Position numbers and translations under genes: made by a program
DNA from: Oscillospiraceae bacterium
GTDB taxonomy: Bacteria > Bacillota > Clostridia > Oscillospirales > Oscillospiraceae
Direction: 5' to 3'
NCBI GenBank assembly: GCA_020025295.1
Contig: JAHHSJ010000010.1
Span: forward strand, 1-41,349
DNA: 41,349 nt
In this document: positions 16,282 to 24,369 of the stretch, piece after piece
Layout of the letters: each line of letters opens with the position of its first letter
Position numbering within the stretch: position 1 is the first letter of the stretch
The notes under the pieces: model-generated
The model's input: the letters and a program-made list of their open reading frames with translations, nothing else
Told to the model about the DNA's origin: nothing
Database searches by the model: none

Positions 16282-17830
16282 CTCGCACACCTTTTCTATA
16301 TTCAGCCGGATATACACCAACTTTTTTGAAGAAAACCTGGCTAAAATACTGGCTGGACTGATATCCGGTAGCAGTGCAGATTTCATAGATTTTCATATAA
16401 TCTTTTTTCAGCAGTTTTTTTGCTTCTCCAATCCGAACATCTGTAATGTAATTCTTTAAGGTGACTCCTGTCTGTTCTTTGAACATTGTACAGAGGTAAC
16501 CAACACTAAGATGCAGATGGTCGGCAATCTGCAAAAGGGATAATTCTGGATCAGAATAGTTCTTATGAATATATGAAATGGCTTCGTGAACAACGCGTGT
16601 ATATCCGTTCTCATTGTTACTATTGCGAATATCCATCAGAACTCCAAACATCTGTTTCATCCATTGACAAATTGATTGAGCGTTGAGCCATTGACGCCAG
16701 TTTTGATCTGGACTTAGATCAAACTCGGCGCATTTTTCTGAGCCCAAGGCCTTTGCAGAATTACACAAAAAATAATAAAGGTCCTGAGAAACCATAGACA
16801 GCTGGCGCAAATTCATACCTTCGCACAATGCTTCATATATGTTTTCCAACTGCTCAAATACTTCTTCTCGATCATCATTCTGATACGCAGCTGTAATCAG
16901 TTCTACATCAATTGGTATCTCTTCTTTGTTATTGACAATTTCCCGTGTCAATTCAAAGGGCTCTTTGCTGCAGCTAAAATACTTTTTCCCAAACAACAAA
17001 TTATCTCTCAAAATACTGTGGACATCATAAAATGTGATTGGATGGTAAGAAATATATGCCGTAAAGTAGCAATCAAATTTTCGTTCCATCTCGATAAGCC
17101 CAAATCTAGCAAAGCCATACATATTCGTATATAACTCTGACATAGACGAATTATCCGTTGACAAGCAAACCAATGTTCTTCGCTCCGGCAATACACTGAC
17201 AGCTACTAAATCCATCGCTCCGTAATCAACCAATCTTAACACAGCAGCCATCTCATTCCCGGTAATTCTACGGTAAGCGGAAACCAGTTCATCGCTAAGC
17301 ATGACAGGCTCGTTTTGCTCAAAAATCAAAAAAGAATAACTGCCAGAGAATAATTTTTTATCCTCCATAGTCTGTCCAAAAGACCTCGTATGGAAAAATA
17401 ATTCTGCCTTTTTATCTGTCAGAATTCCTTGATACTGACTTTGTTTTCGTACGGATCTTGAGATTTTATTCAGTAACTCTGTTAAAGATGCAGCATTAAT
17501 CTCACTTTTAATTAGATAATCTGTTATCCCTTGCTGAATAGCAGTGCGCGCATAGGAAAAATCTTCAAATGCAGTTAAAAGTACTAATTGTACATCTGAG
17601 TTTAGTGTTCTAAGACGGCCTATCAGCTCAATTCCATCCATAAAGGGCATTTTTATATCTGTAAAAACCACCTGCGGATGTAAAGCCTCATATTTCAAAA
17701 GAGCCTGCGAGCCATTGAACGCTGTCGCAACAATTTCAAAACCTAAAGATTCCCAATCTACCAGGGTACTTAAGTCTTCAATGGCCAATCGTTCATCATC
17801 CACAATCATAACCGTAATTCTTTTTCCCAC
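16271..17830 (-). CDS. YesN-type response regulator with AraC DNA-binding domain
   Basis: A 519-residue regulator. The receiver domain starts MIVDDERLAIEDL, with the phosphorylated Asp in VFTDIKMPFMDG (about residue 57) and conserved Lys in DYLIKSEI. A long middle region (about 150-400) has no motif I recognise. The C-terminal AraC-type double helix-turn-helix ends SQYFSQVFFKKVGVYPAEYRK. It is the probable activator of the importer operon 3.4 kb downstream. The start is a GTG at 17830 behind AAGGGAAGCGGGG; no better in-frame ATG gives a complete receiver domain. A sigma-A promoter with TTGACA lies about 70 bases upstream, so this pair is likely transcribed constitutively. Confidence 0.92.
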   Translation of the reverse strand: MGKRITVMIVDDERLAIEDLSTLVDWESLGFEIVATAFNGSQALLKYEALHPQVVFTDIKMPFMDGIELIGRLRTLNSDVQLVLLTAFEDFSYARTAIQQGITDYLIKSEINAASLTELLNKISRSVRKQSQYQGILTDKKAELFFHTRSFGQTMEDKKLFSGSYSFLIFEQNEPVMLSDELVSAYRRITGNEMAAVLRLVDYGAMDLVAVSVLPERRTLVCLSTDNSSMSELYTNMYGFARFGLIEMERKFDCYFTAYISYHPITFYDVHSILRDNLLFGKKYFSCSKEPFELTREIVNNKEEIPIDVELITAAYQNDDREEVFEQLENIYEALCEGMNLRQLSMVSQDLYYFLCNSAKALGSEKCAEFDLSPDQNWRQWLNAQSICQWMKQMFGVLMDIRNSNNENGYTRVVHEAISYIHKNYSDPELSLLQIADHLHLSVGYLCTMFKEQTGVTLKNYITDVRIGEAKKLLKKDYMKIYEICTATGYQSSQYFSQVFFKKVGVYPAEYRKGVRDED

Positions 17831-17901
17831 AATCCCCGCTTCCCTTCAGTTTTTGTGCAAGTATCTAAATTACATCATATTCTATAATCTATTTTTATTG
17901 A

Positions 17902-17931
17902 AGCATACCATAGTAGCATAATCTGTGTCAA
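17902..17931 (-). promoter_or_regulatory. sigma-A promoter of the two-component system
   Basis: On the minus strand TTGACA (17931..17926) is followed after 18 bases by TATGCT (17907..17902), leaving about 65 bases of leader before the GTG start of the regulator. Confidence 0.65.
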
Positions 17932-18040
17932 ATTGAGATCTTATCCAATGAATACTATAACATCGTAGCTGCCATTTGAGACACTTGAGTTGATTCGAAG
18001 CTTGTAAAAGCTGAGATTCACTCGAAATGCAAAACTGCAA

Positions 18041-18074
18041 CCCCCCACCGGATCGTTTTTGATCCAGTGGGGGG
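18041..18074. other. C/G-rich hairpin between regulator promoter and remnant
   Basis: CCCCCCACCGGATC (18041-18054) and GATCCAGTGGGGGG (18061-18074) pair at 13 of 14 positions around GTTTTT. The minus-strand side is followed by TTGCAGTTTT and the plus side by CTTGTGTG, so it is at best a weak terminator, better on the minus strand. It may insulate the two-component promoter. Confidence 0.5.
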
Positions 18075-18173
18075 CTTGTGTGTGCAATCTCATTTTGTTA
18101 ATAAATCATATTGATTTTATTTATGATAATGAGGTAATTCTTCTCCCAGAATCCATGGAGAAAAATTGATTCA

Positions 18174-18416
18174 TCCTTTGCCCAAATGCCTACGTGTAAG
18201 TGCACCGGTATTTCTAATGGAAAAGGATATATTTAAATCGGAAATGATTTTCTATCTGCAAGTCATAGTTTTTATTTAATTCCTGATAAAGAAACACGGA
18301 TTGAATACGACGGTTGAGGCCGAAACATATGTCATGCATATCACAAACTGTTCCCAAATGCTGCCGTATTTCAAGCGGAGGATACTATTGTACATCAGAT
18401 TGAATTTGAGTACTAA
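18174..18416 (+). pseudogene. decayed coding remnant, possibly the C-terminus of a glycoside hydrolase
   Basis: The gap has no intact gene, but the plus strand reads as protein-like sequence in pieces: LRVSAPVFLMEKDIFKSE (to 18243), then after a one-base shift NDFLSASHSFYLIPDKETR (from 18243), a TGA at about 18315, and in the same frame AAVFQAEDTIVHQIEFEY ending in TAA at 18414-18416. The middle piece vaguely resembles the Ig-like C-terminal end of family 2 glycosidases; I am not sure of this. No start codon or ribosome site remains. It could be the residue of a hydrolase once part of the neighbouring catabolic locus, or chance. Confidence 0.3.
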
Positions 18417-18474
18417 ACAAGTTCCGTTCTTTTTCGGCAGTTAGCCATTTCCTTCTAAATCTATTATTAAAAAA

Positions 18475-18503
18475 TCGAAGCCAGCGAGATTCGCTGGCTT
18501 CGA
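18475..18503 (-). terminator. terminator of tRNA-Gln
   Basis: TCGAAGCCAGCGA (18475-18487) and TCGCTGGCTTCGA (18491-18503) form a perfect 13-pair stem. On the minus strand it starts three bases after the tRNA CCA and is followed by TTTTTT. The core is the same as in the hairpin at 5094-5128. Confidence 0.9.
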
Positions 18504-18505
18504 AC

Positions 18506-18579
18506 TGGCAGCGGGAGAAGGATTCGAACCCTCACATACAGAGTCAGAGTCTGCTGTGCTACCCTTACACAATCCCGCT
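18506..18579 (-). tRNA. tRNA-Gln (CTG anticodon)
   Basis: The minus strand gives acceptor stem AGCGGGA/TCCCGCT, D-arm GTG...CAC, anticodon stem GCAGA/TCTGT (one G-U pair) with loop CTCTGAC, so anticodon CTG for codon CAG. The T-arm contains GGTTCGAATCC and the gene encodes G plus the terminal CCA. It has its own promoter and terminator. Its 3' end faces the accessory block. Confidence 0.95.
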
Positions 18580-18635
18580 ATTTGAAGTTTTTGTTGTTCG
18601 CTTTTGTTTTCTGTGTTCCGTAGCGAACAATATGT

Positions 18636-18663
18636 ATTATAACAGGAACTCGAAAAATGTCAA
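18636..18663 (-). promoter_or_regulatory. sigma-A promoter of tRNA-Gln
   Basis: Consensus TTGACA (18663..18658) and TATAAT (18641..18636) on the minus strand are 16 bases apart, about 56 bases before the tRNA. It is one of the strongest-looking promoters in the window. Confidence 0.85.
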
Positions 18664-18745
18664 CACCTTTTTTGAAATTTTTTTATTTTTTTATTTCGCC
18701 CCTTTTTCGACACTCTGTGATAGAATAGTTTCGAGGTGAGTTAGC

Positions 18746-19327
18746 ATGAATCAAACCGAACAAATGCAGCAGCTGAAAGCTCAGTGCATGGGCTGCCAAG
18801 GCTGTGCGCTGGCAGACACCAGGACCAATCTAGTCTTTGGTGACGGCAACCCCTGCTCCCCTATTTTATTTGTCGGCGAGGGGCCCGGTGAACAGGAGGA
18901 CCTGCAGGGGGTTCCCTTTGTGGGACGCGCCGGACAGCTGCTGGATCAAATGCTGGACATTATCGGTCTCAATCGAAACCGCTATTATATCGCAAACATC
19001 GTGAAATGCCGTCCGCCCAGAAACCGGGATCCCCTGCACACCGAGCAGGATGCCTGTGCCAACTGGCTTGCGGAACAAATGCGGATTATACAGCCCAAAA
19101 TCATGATTTGTCTGGGGCGCATTGCCGCCTGCCGGATGATTCGTGAAGATTACAAGATCACCCGGCAGCACGGTCAATGGGAACAAATCAACGGCGTTTG
19201 GGTCACTGCGATCTACCATCCCTCCGCATTGCTGCGGGATGAAACCAAGCGTCCGGACACTTTTGATGACCTGAAGTCCATCAAAGCAAAAATTATGGAA
19301 GTCTGTCCCGAAGCCTATCAGCTCTAA
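18746..19327 (+). CDS. uracil-DNA glycosylase, family 4 (iron-sulfur)
   Basis: This 193-residue enzyme would remove uracil from DNA at the start of base excision repair. Cys14, Cys17, Cys88 and Cys104 are placed as in family 4 enzymes, which bind a 4Fe-4S cluster. The active-site region is VGEGPGEQED (43-52), then GVPFVGRAGQLLD, and the late YHPSALLR supplies the second catalytic segment. Length is typical. The ATG at 18746 follows GAGGTGA, with a TAGAAT -10-like box at 18722-18727 but no clear -35. It is monocistronic and converges on the GerMN lipoprotein gene with a four-base overlap of the stop codons and no terminator between. Confidence 0.94.
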   Translation: MNQTEQMQQLKAQCMGCQGCALADTRTNLVFGDGNPCSPILFVGEGPGEQEDLQGVPFVGRAGQLLDQMLDIIGLNRNRYYIANIVKCRPPRNRDPLHTEQDACANWLAEQMRIIQPKIMICLGRIAACRMIREDYKITRQHGQWEQINGVWVTAIYHPSALLRDETKRPDTFDDLKSIKAKIMEVCPEAYQL

Positions 19328-20199
19328 AAATCGTAATTTGCGCTATACTGCGTTTCCCAACCTTCAATCAATTCTCCGTGGAGCAGGAACACGACTTTTT
19401 CTATGGAATCAAGTTCTGTAAGCGAATTGACAATGGAATAGAGCTTGAGATCAAAATTCTCCTCATCCGAAATCAGATTGCTCAGCGCTTCTTCGTCGAT
19501 ATTCAGAGTACAGACATCGCCCTGAATGGAACTAACCTGTAAAGTGCCTCCGCTGAGGCAGGGTGCGAGTTCAGCTTCCTTCGGCCCCGCAAAAAGCTCG
19601 TTTAAAATCCCCTGACTCTTCCCTACCTCGTCCATGGAATTGACCGTAATGACCCGATACTCTACGCCCATACCAATTCCATCCTTGGTGGGGAAATACA
19701 GCTGAGAACTGATTGTATAGGGGTCCTGCGTTTCTCCGGTCAGCAGCACATTGGTCGGAGTCAGAATTCCGGACGCTCCGCCCGGCACCTTTTTCCCGTC
19801 CACAGTAATGCTGATCCCATCCACATTGTCAAACTGGGACATGGTGAGGACGATGCAGTACTGAGCCAGCATCAAGTCATATCCGGACAAGGTTCCAAAC
19901 GCTTCCGACAGGTCCAGCGTTAAAATGCCTTCGTTAATGGCATAAGAACGCAAATGCGCATTTTCCGGGAAGGTACGCTTCATTCCGGAACGGAACGGCC
20001 CTTCCAAAAGCGCCTCCATAACCGCAGGGATCGAGTCCGAATCCAAGTACTTCTCTTCGCTGGTCAACGCACTTCCGCTGGGAGTATCATCGGACACCCG
20101 GTAATAGAAATCCAATTTTATTTTAGCAGACTGATTCATCGAACATCCGCTGCACAGGAAAAGAAGACCTGCCAGAAGCAGAGCAAGCACTCGTTTCAT
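19324..20199 (-). CDS. GerMN-domain lipoprotein
   Basis: The 291-residue protein starts MKRVLALLLAGLLFLCSGC, a lipoprotein signal with the modified Cys at 19. Two GerMN domains follow: residues about 30-150 (VMEALLEGP, then ILTLDLSEAFG) and about 165-280 (ILNELFAGP, then VCTLNIDEEAL). The repeated pattern of a short helix ending in GP followed by a strand with LD or NID marks the family. GerM of Bacillus takes part in sporulation and cortex formation; other GerMN proteins are extracytoplasmic sensors or accessory proteins. It overlaps the sensor kinase by ATGA and has its own AAAGGAGG, so it may act as the exported partner of that kinase (inference). Confidence 0.88.
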   Translation of the reverse strand: MKRVLALLLAGLLFLCSGCSMNQSAKIKLDFYYRVSDDTPSGSALTSEEKYLDSDSIPAVMEALLEGPFRSGMKRTFPENAHLRSYAINEGILTLDLSEAFGTLSGYDLMLAQYCIVLTMSQFDNVDGISITVDGKKVPGGASGILTPTNVLLTGETQDPYTISSQLYFPTKDGIGMGVEYRVITVNSMDEVGKSQGILNELFAGPKEAELAPCLSGGTLQVSSIQGDVCTLNIDEEALSNLISDEENFDLKLYSIVNSLTELDSIEKVVFLLHGELIEGWETQYSANYDF

Positions 20200-21665
20200 G
20201 GTTCGTCCTCCTTTTCCTGTTTTTCTTTCTGTTCAAACAACGGCAGTGTAACGATGAACACCGTACCGCCCTCCGGACGGGCGTCTACCAGAATGGTCCC
20301 ACCATAATGAACGACTGTATCTTTCACAATGGACAGGCCCAACCCGGTACCGCCGGCTTCTCGGGAGCGAGCCTTATCCACCCGATAAAATCGGTCAAAA
20401 ATCTTGGGGCGATCTTCCTTCGGAATTCCTATGCCATTATCTTCAATGGTGACAACTGCATGTTCATCCGAAGTTCTGGCTCGAATCCAGACCTTTCCGC
20501 CCTCAGAATTATACTTGATGGCATTCTCCACCAGATTGAACAGCACCTGATACATCTCATCCGGGGAAGATCGAACCACACAGCCCTGTTCAATGGTGGG
20601 CTGAATCGAAATATGCTTCTGGTCTGCCAGCGGTGTAAGCATATGCAATGCGTCGCAAATCACATCGCCCAAATCCACCGGTTCTGTCTTTGTGACTGCC
20701 GCATTATCCATTTTCGTCAGCGCCAAAAGTTTTCCGGTGATGCGCACCAGACGGTCTGCTTCTGTGCCAATATCGTCCACAAACTCTCGCATGGTATCCG
20801 CATCCATCCCATCACTCATAGCAATGGAGTCTGTGAGCAGTTTAATCGCCGCCAGCGGCGTTTTCAGCTCATGGGAAGCATCAGATACAAATCGTTTCCG
20901 CATCTCGTCTGTGGTCTGCATACGCTCTGTCATATCGTTGAACGCAAGAGCCAGATTAGCAAGTTCATCCTTGCCCGAAATCGGCACACGGGTAGAATAA
21001 TCCCCTTCGCGCAGTTCATCAATACTGGAAATCACCGTGCTGATGCGACGAGTCATAGTCCGGGACAGAAGCATACTAATCAGCAGTGCTACGCCCAGAA
21101 GAGCTGCCGAAATCCGCAGCAGATTGTGCTGCAAACCGGTGATGATTGCTCCCTGCTCTGCATCGTACTCATAGAGGTACACGCCGCCAATCAGAGAATT
21201 TCGGTACATAATGGGCAATGCGACACTGGTACGGAAGGCTCCGTCCCGATAGGTGCAGACCGATACATCATTTCCAGTGGTTCCCTGCATGGCGATGGAA
21301 AGCTCCTGAATCAGCGCATACCGCTTATGATCGGTGGTCGCCTGAGAATCGTACACAACCAAACCGCTGGGATTGGTCACCATGACACGGGAAACAGCCC
21401 CCTCATCCAGCATATCCATCACTTGTGCCACGCCGTCAGAGGTTACCTCGCCCAGCATGGATATAGACGAAGAAATCACCGATGCAGATGAAAGCAGCGA
21501 ATTCTGCTTTGCTTTAAACACCAAGTCCTGTGACGCAAGGATTGGGTACGTATTCAAAAAACCTAAGGCCAAGGCAATGATAAGAAGATAGGAAAAGGCA
21601 AACTTTACCTGAAGACGACGCCAAATCGGAATTCGCTTATGATTGGACTTCGACGCTTCTCCCAT
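20196..21665 (-). CDS. HAMP-containing sensor histidine kinase (PhoR/WalK class)
   Basis: A 489-residue kinase: membrane helix at about 20-40, extracytoplasmic domain to about 180, second helix about 185-205, HAMP with RISTVISSIDELREGDYSTR, H-box SDASHELKTPLAAIKLL, N-box FNLVENAIKYNSEGG, G-boxes DNGIGIPKED and GGTGLGLSIVKD. All catalytic positions are intact. I take the ATG at 21665, with AGGAG 11 bases upstream; an in-frame TTG at 21686 overlaps that site. It follows the OmpR-type regulator by 31 bases and is coupled to the GerMN lipoprotein. It probably monitors an envelope signal; the operon content suggests cell-wall or DNA-uptake-related control but nothing specific. Confidence 0.93.
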   Translation of the reverse strand: MGEASKSNHKRIPIWRRLQVKFAFSYLLIIALALGFLNTYPILASQDLVFKAKQNSLLSSASVISSSISMLGEVTSDGVAQVMDMLDEGAVSRVMVTNPSGLVVYDSQATTDHKRYALIQELSIAMQGTTGNDVSVCTYRDGAFRTSVALPIMYRNSLIGGVYLYEYDAEQGAIITGLQHNLLRISAALLGVALLISMLLSRTMTRRISTVISSIDELREGDYSTRVPISGKDELANLALAFNDMTERMQTTDEMRKRFVSDASHELKTPLAAIKLLTDSIAMSDGMDADTMREFVDDIGTEADRLVRITGKLLALTKMDNAAVTKTEPVDLGDVICDALHMLTPLADQKHISIQPTIEQGCVVRSSPDEMYQVLFNLVENAIKYNSEGGKVWIRARTSDEHAVVTIEDNGIGIPKEDRPKIFDRFYRVDKARSREAGGTGLGLSIVKDTVVHYGGTILVDARPEGGTVFIVTLPLFEQKEKQEKEDEP

Positions 21666-21696
21666 GTTTGCTTCATCTCCTTCCAAGTTGATTTAC

Positions 21697-22392
21697 TCAC
21701 TGTTTCAGATAGTAGCCGACGCCCCACTTGGTACGGATCAACTGAGGATTGGCGGTATCCAGCTCAATCTTTTCACGCAGGCGCCGCACATGGACATCCA
21801 CGGTGCGATAATCGCCTTGGTACTCGTAGCCCCAGACCAGATCCAGCAGGTTTTCACGGCTATACACACGGCCCGGATTGCGCATCAGCAGTGCCAGCAG
21901 GTCAAACTCCTTGACCGTGAGATCTACCATCTTGCCATCCACAATGGCCACACGCTTGGCAAGGTCCAGCGTGACATGACCGTGGGTCAGCATTTCGCTG
22001 GACTCCTGTTCCTCTTTCTGGGTCGCAGCTGTCATACCGGATCGTCGAAGCAGAGCCCGGATGCGGGCCTTCAGCTCCAGAATATTGAAGGGCTTCGTCA
22101 TGTAATCGTCGGCGCCAGATTCCAGACCGATGATTTTATCGGCATCCTCGCCCTTGGCGGTTAGAATAATGATGGGAACATTGGAAAACTCTCGGATTTT
22201 GATGCAAGCCTGCAATCCGTCAATTTTCGGCATCATCAAATCCAAAACAATGAGGTCATATTGAGTGGCTCGAGCAAGTTCCACCGCCTGCTCGCCGTCA
22301 TACCCCACATCCACTTCATACCCTTCGTTGCGAAGGTTGAAGCTGATGCCCTTCACTAATACTTTTTCATCATCGACTACTAAAATTTTCAT
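21697..22392 (-). CDS. OmpR/PhoB-family response regulator
   Basis: A 231-residue regulator with receiver domain MKILVVDDEKVL, phospho-Asp in DLIVLDLMMPKIDG (about residue 53), Thr in IILTAKGED and Lys in DDYMTKPFN. It has a winged-helix DNA-binding domain ending WGYEYQGDYRTVDVHVRRLR. The pattern is that of WalR/PhoP-like regulators of Gram-positives. It begins two bases after the comEA-like stop, and its AGGAGA site lies inside the end of that gene, so the two are cotranscribed. It is the cognate partner of the kinase downstream. Confidence 0.94.
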   Translation of the reverse strand: MKILVVDDEKVLVKGISFNLRNEGYEVDVGYDGEQAVELARATQYDLIVLDLMMPKIDGLQACIKIREFSNVPIIILTAKGEDADKIIGLESGADDYMTKPFNILELKARIRALLRRSGMTAATQKEEQESSEMLTHGHVTLDLAKRVAIVDGKMVDLTVKEFDLLALLMRNPGRVYSRENLLDLVWGYEYQGDYRTVDVHVRRLREKIELDTANPQLIRTKWGVGYYLKQ

Positions 22393-22394
22393 AC

Positions 22395-22796
22395 TTATCT
22401 CCTGTCCTTTGATACAGTGACAAAATGTTCCAAATATTTCACACGCTCCCGGTCAAATCCGTCCACCTGAAGCAAGTCATCTACTCGTTTAAATCGTCCG
22501 TGCCGAAGCCGCCAATCCACGATGGCTGCAGCCCGCTTTTCACCCACCTGAGGCAGTGCGGCAAGTTCTTCTTCCTCGGCAAGATTCAGGTCCAACTGAC
22601 CGATGGTGCTTTTCCCGGTTTCAGCGTACTCAACGCCCTTATGAACCTCCACATCCCGCAAATCAACGGGACCGCCTTTCTGCGCAAATACGGTTCCTCC
22701 GGTTCCGGACCTTGTTGCGAAAAAAGTCAGAGCAAAGAACCCGGCACAAAGGGCCATCAGTACGAGGACCAAACACTCATACCACTTAAGTTTCAT
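22395..22796 (-). CDS. ComEA-like helix-hairpin-helix DNA-binding protein
   Basis: A 133-residue protein with one N-terminal membrane anchor (about 6-26), a short linker and a C-terminal pair of helix-hairpin-helix motifs: LDLNLAEEEELAALPQVGEK (about 68-87), AAAIVDWRLRHGRFKRVDDL and VDGFDRERVKYL. This is the ComEA pattern, a membrane-tethered double-stranded DNA receptor for natural transformation. It lacks the SLBB domain present in longer ComEA proteins. It is the first gene of an operon with a two-component system and a GerMN lipoprotein, not of the usual comEA-comEC operon. The ATG at 22796 follows GAGGGGGG. A TTGATA/TATTGG promoter-like pair lies upstream. Confidence 0.82.
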   Translation of the reverse strand: MKLKWYECLVLVLMALCAGFFALTFFATRSGTGGTVFAQKGGPVDLRDVEVHKGVEYAETGKSTIGQLDLNLAEEEELAALPQVGEKRAAAIVDWRLRHGRFKRVDDLLQVDGFDRERVKYLEHFVTVSKDRR

Positions 22797-22819
22797 TGCG
22801 CATTCCCCCCTCGCTCCCG

Positions 22820-22848
22820 TTGCAGGGTAAACATAAATCTGCTATAAT
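22820..22848 (+). promoter_or_regulatory. sigma-A promoter of the D,D-carboxypeptidase gene
   Basis: TTGCAG (22820-22825) and TATAAT (22843-22848) are exactly 17 bases apart and about 68 bases before the ATG. It lies in the divergent gap with the comEA-like operon. Confidence 0.75.
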
Positions 22849-22915
22849 ACCAATATCCAGAATGGATGTTTCTATCAAGACATCCTGATTATATCATAAA
22901 GGGCAGGAGTTTCCT

Positions 22916-24274
22916 ATGAAAAAATCTCGCATTGTTTGTTTTGTACTCAGTTTATTACTGGTTTTATCCTGCGGAACAGTAACTGCGCAGGCGTATCATT
23001 CCGATATTGTGGACGCCATGTCCACAGAAACCCGAGCTGCTCTGCTCGTGGATCCGGACACTGATTTTATTCTGTATGAGCAGAACGCTTATGATAAGGC
23101 GTATCCCGCCAGCATCACTAAGGTGATGGCTGCTATCCTTGTAATGGAAGCCTTGGATAATGGCACGCTTTCTCTGGATCAGGAAATCACCGCAACACAG
23201 TCTGCATGGAAAGGTCTGGACTATACCAGCAGCAACCAGAACATTCAGCCCGGCGAAACGATGACTGTGAAGGATCTGGTCTACTGCCTGCTGGTTGCCT
23301 CTGCAAATGAGGCCGGCAACATTCTTGCCACCGAAATTTCCGGCAGCATCGAAGCCTTTGTGGAGGATATGAACGAAAAGGCCATTGAGCTCGGCTGTAC
23401 GGGAACTCATTTTATGAACCCCCACGGTATGCCGGATGACAATCATTACACCACTGCGTACGATCTTTACCTCATCGCAAAGTACGCCATGACCTTCGAT
23501 TTCTTCCGTGAGGTGGTCAGCACCGCTGAGTACTACACCTCTCCCACGAATTTGAATGAAACTCCCCGGCATTTCTTCAATACTAACGCACTCTTGTCCA
23601 ACAAAAAATATCAGGGCTATGAATATGAATACTGCACCGGTATCAAAACGGGCACTACCAATGCCGCCGGCAGCTGCCTGTTGTCCAGCGCCGAAAAGGA
23701 CGGTCAGAGGCTGATTTGCGTTGTGCTGGGCTGTGAGAACCCCACCGACGCCAATGGTAATGTTCAGCGCAAGCAGTTCTCCGAAACCCGCCGTCTGTTC
23801 AAATGGGGCTTTGACAATTTCTCCGTCCACTCCATTCTGGACGCCACTAACCCCATTGCAGAGGTTCCTGTCACCCTGTCCACCCAGAACGACTATGTTT
23901 CTGTCATCGTGGACGGTGCTCTGGAAGCTCAGCTTCCCAACGACATCACCAGCGAGGACTTCGAGTGGACTTACGATCTCCCCGAATCCGTAGAGGCACC
24001 TGTGACTCAAGGCCAGAAGCTGGGTACTATGACCGTCACTCTGGACGGCAAGGAATACGGCACCGTGGATCTGGTTGCCGTCAACAGCGTAGATCGCTCC
24101 TCCCTGCTCGCTTTTAAGCATACGATTGGTCAGATCGTTCGCAGCTGGCAGTTCATCCTGATTGCAGTTGTGATTTTGGTCCTCGTGATTGTCCTGACCA
24201 TCCGTGCCATGATCATTTCCAACCGGAAAAAGCGCTACGGCGGCAGACGCTCCAAGAATTACAAAGGTAAATAA
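22916..24274 (+). CDS. D-alanyl-D-alanine carboxypeptidase (PBP5/DacF family)
   Basis: A 452-residue penicillin-binding protein that would trim the terminal D-Ala from peptidoglycan stem peptides. A signal sequence (about 1-26) precedes the catalytic domain with SITK (Ser66, Lys69), SAN (about 129-131) and KTGTT (about 245). A PBP5_C domain follows at about 305-390. The protein ends in a single membrane helix (about 403-430, FILIAVVILVLVIVLTI) and a basic tail, so it is anchored by its C-terminus with the enzyme outside. The ATG follows GGCAGGAG. It is monocistronic between a clear promoter and a terminator. Confidence 0.94.
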   Translation: MKKSRIVCFVLSLLLVLSCGTVTAQAYHSDIVDAMSTETRAALLVDPDTDFILYEQNAYDKAYPASITKVMAAILVMEALDNGTLSLDQEITATQSAWKGLDYTSSNQNIQPGETMTVKDLVYCLLVASANEAGNILATEISGSIEAFVEDMNEKAIELGCTGTHFMNPHGMPDDNHYTTAYDLYLIAKYAMTFDFFREVVSTAEYYTSPTNLNETPRHFFNTNALLSNKKYQGYEYEYCTGIKTGTTNAAGSCLLSSAEKDGQRLICVVLGCENPTDANGNVQRKQFSETRRLFKWGFDNFSVHSILDATNPIAEVPVTLSTQNDYVSVIVDGALEAQLPNDITSEDFEWTYDLPESVEAPVTQGQKLGTMTVTLDGKEYGTVDLVAVNSVDRSSLLAFKHTIGQIVRSWQFILIAVVILVLVIVLTIRAMIISNRKKRYGGRRSKNYKGK

Positions 24275-24276
24275 TG

Positions 24277-24310
24277 AAAACGGTCTGTGCTTTTCGCACA
24301 GACCGTTTTT
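24277..24310 (+). terminator. terminator of the carboxypeptidase gene
   Basis: AAAACGGTCTGTGC and GCACAGACCGTTTT form a perfect 14-pair stem around TTTTC with a final T-run. It stands back to back with the purine operon terminator. Confidence 0.92.
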
Positions 24311-24318
24311 GTACGCAA

Positions 24319-24355
24319 AAAAGCGCTCTGCTGCAACTTGCAGCAGAGCGCTTTT
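24319..24355 (-). terminator. terminator of the purine operon
   Basis: AAAAGCGCTCTGCTGCAA and TTGCAGCAGAGCGCTTTT form a perfect 18-pair stem with one central base, continuing into TTTTTT on the minus strand. It lies 15 bases after the purD stop. Confidence 0.92.
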
Positions 24356-24369
24356 GAATGAAACAAGCT

